A stretch of DNA of 9,294 bases from a bacterium (GTDB lineage Bacteria > Chloroflexota > Dormibacteria > UBA8260 > Bog-877), in assembly GCA_021791455.1 (NCBI GenBank), contig JAJYWM010000421.1, positions 1-9,294 on the forward strand, in the 5' to 3' direction. The position numbers were made by a program, and so were the translations under genes. The notes beneath the pieces were generated by a model, which worked only from the letters and a program-made list of their open reading frames with translations, ran no database searches and was not told where the DNA came from. This document shows, piece after piece, positions 1 to 5,909 of this stretch. Positions within the stretch are counted from its first letter, which is position 1. Each line of letters starts with the position of its first letter.

Positions 1-342
1 CCCGACGGTGATCCCGTTGAGCGCCAGGCGCCCGATCACCAGGGTGAAGACGATCGCCGCGACGCCTCCCAAGAGCATGCGCAGTTCGAGAGGGCGCACC
101 CTCTCCTCAGCTCCAGGGGACAGGAGGGCAATGATGAAAACGAAGAGGACCATCACCGCTCCCGCATAGACGATGATCTGAACGGCGGCCAAGAATTGCG
201 CATCCAACAACAGGAACAGCACGGCCAACGAGACCATGTTCACAACCAAGCTCAGGGCCGAGTAAAGCGTGCGCTGGCTCAGCACGACCCCGAGTGCCCC
301 CAAGAAAGCGAACCCGGCCGCGATCCCGAAGATGACTGTCAT
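1..342 (-). CDS. nuoJ: NADH-quinone oxidoreductase subunit J (partial, 3' end outside window)
   Basis: Membrane-arm subunit of complex I, part of the region linking the quinone site to the proton-pumping antiporter-like subunits. The 114 visible codons stay open to the window edge, so the C-terminus is missing. Four hydrophobic segments are visible at about residues 3-21, 28-46, 51-74 and 88-106. The third contains the family hallmark QIIVYAGAVMVLFVF (residues 56-70), the helix known in complex I structures for its pi-bulge. The ATG at 342 overlaps the nuoI stop as ATGA (339-342), indicating translational coupling, and a purine-rich GGAGGG lies about 11 nt upstream inside nuoI. nuoK would be expected next, beyond position 1. 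The identification rests on the conserved third helix and the gene order. Confidence 0.95.
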   Translation of the reverse strand, partial: MTVIFGIAAGFAFLGALGVVLSQRTLYSALSLVVNMVSLAVLFLLLDAQFLAAVQIIVYAGAVMVLFVFIIALLSPGAEERVRPLELRMLLGGVAAIVFTLVIGRLALNGITVG

Positions 343-929
343 ATGGGGTCGGACCCTCCCCCCTCAAGGCGCGGTTCCGGAATGGCCGGACGCAGACCGG
401 GGGCCGCCCCGGCCGGCCCAAGGTGCGACGATCCGGCGCCCATCGGGCTGGGTTGCGGAGCCGGCGCCCCCCGCCCCACGGCAACACTGGTAGCCATTGG
501 CTCGAAGCCGGGCCAGGACTCGAGCAGGTCATCTTTGGTGGCCACCAAACGCTCTCGCTTGTAGTCGCACAGGTCGAGCCTTGGGCCCAGGGTTATGGCC
601 TCGGTCGGACACGCCTCTGCGCAGTAGCCACAATAGATGCAGCGCATGAGGTTGATCTCATAACGGACCGCATAGCGCTCCCCAGGAGAGACGGGGTGGG
701 CAGGGTCATTTTCCGCCGCCTGCACGTAGATGCAACCCACCGGGCATGCGCCCGCGCAGAGCTCGCAACCTATGCACTTCTCCAAGCCGTTGTCGTAACG
801 ATGGAGTATATGCCGCCCGCGATGGCGCGGGGGAACCGGCCGCTGCTCCTCGGGGTATTGAATGGTGATGGGCTTGGTCATCATCTCGCGCATGGTGATG
901 CGCAAGCCACCGATTAACTCACGGAACAT
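339..929 (-). CDS. nuoI: NADH-quinone oxidoreductase subunit I, 2x[4Fe-4S] ferredoxin-like
   Basis: Peripheral-arm subunit that passes electrons through clusters N6a and N6b towards NuoB and quinone. It has 196 residues. An amphipathic N-terminus leads into QYPEEQRPVPPRHRGRH (24-40), then two CxxCxxCxxxCP motifs: C52/C55/C58/C62 (with C66 following) and C97/C100/C103/C107. The family region after the second motif (DYKRERLVATKDDLL, 122-136) is intact. From about residue 150 the protein runs into a Pro/Gly/Ala-rich tail of about 45 residues with no recognisable fold. A stop lies four codons upstream in frame, so the ATG at 929 is the earliest possible start, and the N-terminus matches the family. 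A 37-nt gap separates it from nuoH, the only real gap in the nuoE-J run. Its stop overlaps the nuoJ start. Confidence 0.97.
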   Translation of the reverse strand: MFRELIGGLRITMREMMTKPITIQYPEEQRPVPPRHRGRHILHRYDNGLEKCIGCELCAGACPVGCIYVQAAENDPAHPVSPGERYAVRYEINLMRCIYCGYCAEACPTEAITLGPRLDLCDYKRERLVATKDDLLESWPGFEPMATSVAVGRGAPAPQPSPMGAGSSHLGPAGAAPGLRPAIPEPRLEGGGSDPI

Positions 930-966
930 GGCGCCCCACTAGTCGAATTGCCAAAGCACTGAACAC

Positions 967-2025
967 TCATCTCAAAGCCACGAAGAAACTGGTCACCAGC
1001 AGGTTCACCAGACCCAGCGGCAGGAGAACCTTCCAGCCAAACTGCATCAGGCGGTCGTAGCGCAAACGCGGGAACGTCCACCGCACCCACATCATGATGA
1101 AAATCAAGAGACCCACCTTAGCCACAAACCAAATCGGGCCCAACCAGTTCGGGAGGAAGAAGAACGGCGCCATCCACCCGCCCAAGAACATGACGGTCGC
1201 GATTGAGCACACGGTCACCATGTTGATGTACTCGGCCATGAAGAAAAGGCCGAAGCGCATGCCCGAGTATTCGGTGTGGTATCCCGCCACCAGCTCCGAC
1301 TCCGCCTCGGGAAGGTCGAACGGAAGTCGGTTGGTCTCCGCCAGCGCGCCTGTGAAGTAGAGCAGGAATCCCATGGGTTGCAAAAATACGAACCACAGTG
1401 AATGCTGCTGGTTGACCAATGTCTCCAGGTTGAGCGAGCCCGCCAGCAGGACAGGGCCGATGAGGGCGAAGCTGACCGCCATCTCATAGCTGATCAATTG
1501 CGCCGAGCTGCGCAGGGCCCCCAGCAGCGAGTATTTGGAGTTGCTGGCCCAACCTCCGAGGAAGATCGCGTAAACGCCCAACGAGGTGATGGCCAGCACG
1601 AAGAGCAGACCGACGTTGAGGTGCGCCAGATCCCAGTGCAGAGGGTACCCCCCGGGGCAGCTGGCCGAAAGGGGCCCGGCGCCATGGGTTCCGCCGATAC
1701 AAATTGTTTGATCTATCGGAATGACGGAGAAGGCGAACAGGGCGGCGGCCGCCGCCAGTGCGGGAGCGATCAGGTAGAGGAGGTTATCGCGCCCATCGGG
1801 GGCGGCCTTCTCCTTCAGGAAGAGCTTGACCCCATCCGCCGCCGGTTGGAGAAACCCGAAGGGCCCGACGCGATTGGGCCCGTAGCGCAGCTGGATTCGC
1901 GCGGAGATCTTCCGCTCCGCGAGGGTCATGTAGGCAAAGGCTGTCGCCAACACGATGACGATGAGAAGCCCCTTTACCAGGGCCACGATTACGGCGAGCA
2001 AGACAGAGGTGGCGGCCGGGCTCAC
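967..2025 (-). CDS. nuoH: NADH-quinone oxidoreductase subunit H
   Basis: Membrane subunit that forms much of the quinone-binding chamber and the start of the proton-translocation path. It has 352 residues and about eight hydrophobic segments. Hallmarks are AERKISARIQ (36-45) with YGPNRVGP (48-55) in the first cytoplasmic loop, and ETNRLPFDLPEAESELVAG (230-248), the acidic quinone-site loop. The loop between TM2 and TM3, about residues 103-131, is longer than in E. coli NuoH and holds two cysteines (C109, C123); by family topology this loop faces outward. The start is GTG at 2025, overlapping the nuoG TGA as GTGA, with a strong GGAGGG (2033-2038) about 7 nt upstream. The hydrophobic N-terminus begins immediately, supporting this start. 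Confidence 0.97.
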   Translation of the reverse strand: MSPAATSVLLAVIVALVKGLLIVIVLATAFAYMTLAERKISARIQLRYGPNRVGPFGFLQPAADGVKLFLKEKAAPDGRDNLLYLIAPALAAAAALFAFSVIPIDQTICIGGTHGAGPLSASCPGGYPLHWDLAHLNVGLLFVLAITSLGVYAIFLGGWASNSKYSLLGALRSSAQLISYEMAVSFALIGPVLLAGSLNLETLVNQQHSLWFVFLQPMGFLLYFTGALAETNRLPFDLPEAESELVAGYHTEYSGMRFGLFFMAEYINMVTVCSIATVMFLGGWMAPFFFLPNWLGPIWFVAKVGLLIFIMMWVRWTFPRLRYDRLMQFGWKVLLPLGLVNLLVTSFFVALR

Positions 2026-3932
2026 ACCCCAACCCTCCAGCTGGCCCGCAGCCCGCCCTGGGTGCCGGCATATGCCGGGACGTCCTTGCTGAGGCGGGCG
2101 AAGACCGGCGCCGCTAGTGGTTGAGCCCCGAAATCACCCCCCATCCCGATGCCAAGCTCCACAATCGTCCGCAGGTCGGGCGGAAAGGGGAACTTGGGCT
2201 CAACCGCCGGACGCAGGCGCTGCACCCGACCCTCCGTGTTCGTGATGGTCCCTGCCTTCTCCACCAGGGTCCGACCGGGTATCACCACCTCGGCCAACTC
2301 GGTGGCGACACCGGGCCAGGCCGCAACCACCACCGCCAGATCCACCCCGCCGAGGGCATCCCGGAAGTGAGGGTCCGCCTCCATCGCTGCTGACGGATCC
2401 ACCATCACGAGTGCGCGCAGCCGCCCCTCCACCGCGGCGGCCAACATGGAGGTCACGTCGAGTCCTGGAGCGAGCACCGGGCGGTACCCCGGCAACCAGC
2501 CGGGAGAAAGCCCCATGTCCTGGCAGCCGCGACTGTTGACCTGCTCCAGGATGGTCAGAAGCCTAGCCCGCCGCTTTGGCGATCGGATGCGATCCCGCAG
2601 GGCGCGTGCCGCGACGGCGTCGCGCTCGTGGGCGATAATCCCGACCACACCTTCTTCCGGCAGCTCCTTGAGGGAGCCTAGGGGCTCACCTGCCCCCGGT
2701 AGGCGCCGCACGGTGCGGCCCCGCTTGTGCTCAGCCTTGTACAGCCGCAAGGTCAGGACCGGCGCAGCGTCCTCCGGAGCAGGCCCCAGGACGAGAACTT
2801 GATCGCACTCCTCGATCTCGGCTATGGAGAGCTCGAAATCGTCAGCCTGAGGTGACGGCGGCGGGTCCAATCGGTGGTCGATGTTGGTGGTCCCGATGAC
2901 ATCTCGGGCTAGCCACTGGAGGGCGAAAGCCTCTTCGTTAGTCATCCGAGCCGACCCGATCACCCCGATCGACTCCCCCCCAAACTCCCCCTTAAGACGC
3001 AGCAACGCACCACAGGCGCGCTCAATCGCCTCCTTGTGGGAGACCGCTTGGCGCAGTCCTCCAACCCGGGCCTCCGGATTGGCGACCCGCCCCGCCCGGT
3101 TGAACTCCGGAAAGCTGTAGCGCCCGCGGTCGCAGAGCCAGCTGTCCTCAACCTCAGGGTTGTCGCTGCTGGCGTACCGGGCCACCTGGTCCTCGCGCGC
3201 ATCCACGAATAGGTTGCAGCCGTAGCTGCAATGGGTGCAGACGCTCGCGGTCCGCCTGAGATCCCATGGTCGGGCCCGAAAACGGTACTTTGCGTGCGTG
3301 AGGGCACCCACCGGGCAAATCTCCGGGAGGTTCCCTTGGAACTGGCTCTGCAGCGGCCGGCGCTCGAAAGTGTCGACCACAGTGTGCACCCCGCGCTCCT
3401 GCAGGACGATCTCCCGCTCTCCCGTGATCTCCTCGTAGTACCGAACGCACCGCCAGCACAGGATGCACCGCTCCTGATCGAGGAAGATCTTCTCGGACAG
3501 GGGGATCGCCTTGTCGAAGTGAACCTTCTCCGTGATACTGGTTCGGGTGCGCCCAGGGCCGTACCGCTGCGTGAAGTCCTGCAGGTCGCACTCACCCCCA
3601 CGGTCACAGACGGGACAGTCCAATGGATGGTTGAGCAAAAGGAACTCCAGGTTCCCGTCCCGGAACTTGCGCACCTGCTCGGTGGCGGTGCGGATGACCA
3701 TGTCCGGACTCACCCTGGTGGCACATGCGGGCTGGAGCTTTGGCATGCCCTGGACCTCGACCAGGCACATGCGGCACACCGCGACCGGCTCGAGCTTCTT
3801 GTGAGCGCAGTAGACCGGGACGAATACCCCTGCCTTCTCGCATGCGTCCCAGACCAGAGTTCCCGGGGGCACTTGGACGACCCGATCGTCGACGGTGACG
3901 TTCAGCAATTCCGGAGCCGGCTGGGAGGCCAC
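2022..3932 (-). CDS. nuoG: NADH-quinone oxidoreductase subunit G, short form with N7-type cluster site
   Basis: Largest peripheral-arm subunit, wiring electrons from NuoF to NuoI. It has 636 residues. Ligand sets in order: 2Fe-2S C42/C53/C56/C70; 4Fe-4S (N5) H102/C106/C109/C115; 4Fe-4S (N4) C156/C159/C162/C206; and C232/C235/C239/C267, the extra N7-type site at the head of the molybdopterin-oxidoreductase-like domain. The rest is a degenerate molybdopterin-enzyme fold ending near EKAGTITNTEGRVQ (558-571). It is clearly shorter than E. coli NuoG (about 900) and has no visible cofactor role in its C-terminal half. The GTG start at 3932 directly follows the nuoF TAA and has a GAGGTG (3942-3947) upstream. 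The last 20 or so residues include PAYAGT (619-624), encoded by a palindromic repeat, and look acquired. Confidence 0.96.
   Translation of the reverse strand: MASQPAPELLNVTVDDRVVQVPPGTLVWDACEKAGVFVPVYCAHKKLEPVAVCRMCLVEVQGMPKLQPACATRVSPDMVIRTATEQVRKFRDGNLEFLLLNHPLDCPVCDRGGECDLQDFTQRYGPGRTRTSITEKVHFDKAIPLSEKIFLDQERCILCWRCVRYYEEITGEREIVLQERGVHTVVDTFERRPLQSQFQGNLPEICPVGALTHAKYRFRARPWDLRRTASVCTHCSYGCNLFVDAREDQVARYASSDNPEVEDSWLCDRGRYSFPEFNRAGRVANPEARVGGLRQAVSHKEAIERACGALLRLKGEFGGESIGVIGSARMTNEEAFALQWLARDVIGTTNIDHRLDPPPSPQADDFELSIAEIEECDQVLVLGPAPEDAAPVLTLRLYKAEHKRGRTVRRLPGAGEPLGSLKELPEEGVVGIIAHERDAVAARALRDRIRSPKRRARLLTILEQVNSRGCQDMGLSPGWLPGYRPVLAPGLDVTSMLAAAVEGRLRALVMVDPSAAMEADPHFRDALGGVDLAVVVAAWPGVATELAEVVIPGRTLVEKAGTITNTEGRVQRLRPAVEPKFPFPPDLRTIVELGIGMGGDFGAQPLAAPVFARLSKDVPAYAGTQGGLRASWRVGV
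2033..2038 (-). promoter_or_regulatory. Ribosome binding site of nuoH
   Basis: GGAGGG on the minus strand, seven nucleotides before the GTG at 2025. It supports the GTG as the nuoH start and lies inside the last codons of nuoG, as expected for coupled translation. Confidence 0.8.
2051..2099. repeat. Palindromic dispersed-repeat-like element in the 3' end of nuoG
   Basis: The core is a perfect 14-bp palindrome, CCGGCATATGCCGG, at 2065-2078. It extends to 20 bp (2062-2081) with a single mismatched pair. Flanking arms GCCCGCC (2051-2057) and GGCGGGC (2093-2099) are also complementary, though not exactly symmetric about the core. Read in frame on the minus strand it gives PAYAGT; read on the plus strand in another frame it also gives PAYAGT. 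That peptide is a familiar by-product of a short palindromic repeat scattered through many bacterial genomes, including at gene ends. Only one copy is in this window, so calling it a dispersed repeat rests on resemblance. It lies about 25 bp before the nuoH Shine-Dalgarno sequence. The outer limits are approximate. Confidence 0.6.
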
Positions 3933-5219
3933 TTAGACCAGCACCTCGGCGCGCTCCCGGACGGGGCACCCGCCGGCGCCGCAATGGCTCTCGAACTCCT
4001 CTGGAAACATGCGATAGGCCGACATGACGAACCAGGTCGCCGTATCCCCTAGCGGACAGAAGCAGCGCCCATCCATGTTGGCACAGATATCGGCCAAATT
4101 GTCCAGCTCGGCCCGGGTCGCGATTCCACCCTCCAAACGGTGCATAAGTTCACTTTCAAAGTAGGTCCCCTCCCGGCAGGGCACGCACTTTCCGCACGAC
4201 TCATGCCGATAGAAGTCGACCAGGCGCATCGCCACGTTGACCAAGCAAGTGGAGTCATCCATCACCACCAGGGCGCCGGCGCCCAGAGAAGATCCGGCGT
4301 CGGCGACCGCTTTGAAGTCCAAAGGAAGATCCAGGTGCTGCGGGCCCAGGATCTGCATCGAGCCACCCCCTGGCTGCATGGCCTTGAACTGACGCCCCCT
4401 CCAGACACCGCCGGCCATCTCCAGGAGGTCCCGGAAGGTGGTCTTCCCCATGGGAACCTCGAAGGTGCCCGGCTTCTCCACGTGCCCGCTGACACAGAAC
4501 AGGCGGGTCCCCGGACTCGCCTCAGTCCCGAGCGCGGCATAGCTGGCTCCCCCCTCGGTCACTATGTAAGGGAGGTTTGATAGGGTCTCCACGTTATTGA
4601 CCACGGTGGGCTGACCGTAGAGGCCCTTAACCGCCGGGAAAGGAGGCTTGAGGCGGGGCTGTCCGCGCCGCCCCTCAAGAGAATCCAGCAACGCGGTCTC
4701 CTCGCCGCAGATGTACGCTCCCGCCCCGCCGTGGACGATCAGGTCGCAGTCCCATCCCGACCCCAGCACATTCGTCCCCACATATCCGGCGCGCCGGGCC
4801 TCGTCGGCGGCCGCCTCCAGCAGTTCCCGCTGACTGCGGTACTCCCCCCGAATGTAGATGAAGGCGTGGGTTACCTGAAGGGCGTAGGCCGCGATCAGAA
4901 CCCCTTCCAAGAATTGGTGGGGGTACTCCTCCATGAGCACCCGGTCCTTGAAGCACCCCGGCTCCGATTCATCCGCATTGACGCACAGGTAGCGAGGAAA
5001 GACGTCCTTGGGCAGAAAGCTCCACTTCGTGGCAGTGGGAAAGGCGGCGCCCCCACGCCCCCGAAGGCCGGACGCCTTGACCTCGTCCGCTATGGCCTGT
5101 GGCCCGATCTCGATAGCTCGACGCAGGGCCCGGTAACCACCGGCACCTTCGTAGCTGGCCAACGATCTCACGTCGCCGATCCCGGCGTAGCGCGTCAGGA
5201 CCATGCCGGAACGGTTCAT
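3933..5219 (-). CDS. nuoF: NADH-quinone oxidoreductase subunit F, NADH- and FMN-binding
   Basis: Catalytic entry point of complex I: it oxidises NADH, passes electrons to FMN and then to cluster N3. It has 428 residues from the ATG at 5219. Visible motifs are the Gly-rich nucleotide/FMN stretch GLRGRGGAAFPTATKW (51-66), NADESEPG (81-88), GAGAYICGEETALLDSLEG (165-183), and the N3 ligands C342/C345/C348 in SCGKCVPCREG plus C388 in CFCPLGD. The frame is open to 5345, but those upstream codons overlap nuoE and carry no conserved sequence. The ATG at 5219 has a strong GGGGAGGG upstream and an ATGA overlap with the nuoE stop (5216-5219). The length matches the family. It ends with TAA directly next to the nuoG GTG. 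Confidence 0.97.
   Translation of the reverse strand: MNRSGMVLTRYAGIGDVRSLASYEGAGGYRALRRAIEIGPQAIADEVKASGLRGRGGAAFPTATKWSFLPKDVFPRYLCVNADESEPGCFKDRVLMEEYPHQFLEGVLIAAYALQVTHAFIYIRGEYRSQRELLEAAADEARRAGYVGTNVLGSGWDCDLIVHGGAGAYICGEETALLDSLEGRRGQPRLKPPFPAVKGLYGQPTVVNNVETLSNLPYIVTEGGASYAALGTEASPGTRLFCVSGHVEKPGTFEVPMGKTTFRDLLEMAGGVWRGRQFKAMQPGGGSMQILGPQHLDLPLDFKAVADAGSSLGAGALVVMDDSTCLVNVAMRLVDFYRHESCGKCVPCREGTYFESELMHRLEGGIATRAELDNLADICANMDGRCFCPLGDTATWFVMSAYRMFPEEFESHCGAGGCPVRERAEVLV
3942..3947 (-). promoter_or_regulatory. Ribosome binding site of nuoG
   Basis: GAGGTG on the minus strand within the last nuoF codons, nine nucleotides before the GTG at 3932. It favours that GTG over an internal start; the 2Fe-2S domain begins soon after. 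Confidence 0.65.
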
Positions 5220-5740
5220 CGTCCCTCCCCGATCTTGCCGGACCTGATCTTCTCCAGGATCTCCACGGCGCCCTGGGGGGTGAGGTTTTCGTAGGTGTAC
5301 CGATCCACCTGCATCATCGGCGCCCCCCCACAGGCACCGAGGCACTCCACCGTGCCCTCGATCGTAAAGTCGCCCTCTGGAGTGGTGCCGTCCTCGTCCA
5401 AGCGCATGGCATCGCGAAGGTGGGCGACCAGCTCATCGGAGCCCCTCAAGCCGCAGGAGACATTGAGACAAACCTGAACCACGTGCCGCCCGGGCTTGTG
5501 GTTGAAGTACATGGAGTAGAAGCTGGCAACGGCCTCCACATCGCCGGGGAGCAACGCGAGCTCCTCCGCCACCAACTCGATCGACCAAGGCGGAAGGTAA
5601 CCCAGTTCATCTTGAATTGCCCATAGTGCGGGGAGCACGGCCGAGCGTGGGGAGGGATATCTCCCAGCCATCGCCCGTATCCGCTCCAGGCCCCCACCAC
5701 TGAGGCGCTGGGAGACCTCCCCGGCCACATCGCCAGTCAT
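5216..5740 (-). CDS. nuoE: NADH-quinone oxidoreductase subunit E, thioredoxin-like [2Fe-2S]
   Basis: Small NADH-module subunit that partners NuoF and carries cluster N1a. With the ATG at 5740 it has 174 residues, the usual family length. An N-terminal helical part contains RYPSPRSAVLPALW (27-40) and DELGYLP (44-50). A thioredoxin-like 2Fe-2S domain follows with ligands C91, C96, C133 and C137 (CLNVSC, then ECLGACGGAP). The frame is open back to 5911, but the extra 57 codons show no family similarity and would abut the start of the divergent gene. Another possible start is the ATG at 5671, which would remove the conserved helix before RYP. The ATG at 5740 has only a poorly spaced AGG next to it, so the start is the least certain part. 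The stop overlaps nuoF. Confidence 0.93.
   Translation of the reverse strand: MTGDVAGEVSQRLSGGGLERIRAMAGRYPSPRSAVLPALWAIQDELGYLPPWSIELVAEELALLPGDVEAVASFYSMYFNHKPGRHVVQVCLNVSCGLRGSDELVAHLRDAMRLDEDGTTPEGDFTIEGTVECLGACGGAPMMQVDRYTYENLTPQGAVEILEKIRSGKIGEGR
5223..5230 (-). promoter_or_regulatory. Ribosome binding site of nuoF
   Basis: GGGGAGGG on the minus strand, three nucleotides (five from the GGAG core) before the ATG at 5219. It decides the nuoF start against the longer open frame reaching 5345. Confidence 0.8.
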
Positions 5741-5909
5741 CCTGCCGCGCCCGCCAACCCGAGGGGCATGGGAGCGTTCCGCTCTCTCCCCAGAAGGCGG
5801 GCACGACGCTGCATGCCCATGCTCATTCGACCCCACTTTACCAATCCTCCCCACCCGCTCGGAGGCCAACACTGTCAGGACTCCGGTCGATGCCTCAGGA
5901 TTAGCCGAC
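5741..5909. promoter_or_regulatory. Divergent intergenic region between nuoE and the flippase gene
   Basis: This is the only sizeable noncoding stretch in the window, about 170 bp, if nuoE starts at 5740. By position it should hold a promoter for the plus-strand gene and probably one for nuoE-J, since the operon is interrupted by an antisense gene. I see no convincing -35/-10 pair on either strand. Visible structures are a hairpin with stem GGGAGCG/CGCTCTC and loop TTC at 5770-5786 (one G-T pair), and an inverted repeat GCATG-CC-CATGC at 5811-5822. GGGCATG (5764-5770) could also pair with CATGCCC (5812-5818). The promoter role is inferred from layout, not from motifs. Confidence 0.4.
5897..5900 (+). 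promoter_or_regulatory. Probable ribosome binding site of the flippase-like gene
   Basis: AGGA on the plus strand, nine nucleotides before the ATG at 5910. It is a modest match but well placed, and supports that start. Confidence 0.45.

Noticed and set aside
1402..2124. A 240-codon plus-strand open frame opposite nuoH that ends with a PAYAGT-containing peptide
   Set aside because: It is a shadow of nuoH. The PAYAGT peptide comes from the palindromic repeat, which reads the same on both strands.
3231..4052. A 273-codon plus-strand open frame opposite nuoG and the end of nuoF
   Set aside because: It is fully antisense to two well-supported genes and has no recognisable motif; long antisense frames are common in GC-rich DNA.
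5220..5345. A longer NuoF starting at 5345 inside nuoE
   Set aside because: The extra 42 residues overlap conserved nuoE codons and lack similarity; the ATG at 5219 has a strong Shine-Dalgarno sequence and ATGA coupling.
5860..5880. A minus-strand CTGACA in this interval considered as a -35 element for nuoE
   Set aside because: No acceptable -10 element lies 16-19 bp downstream; a TAAAGT further on is too far away.
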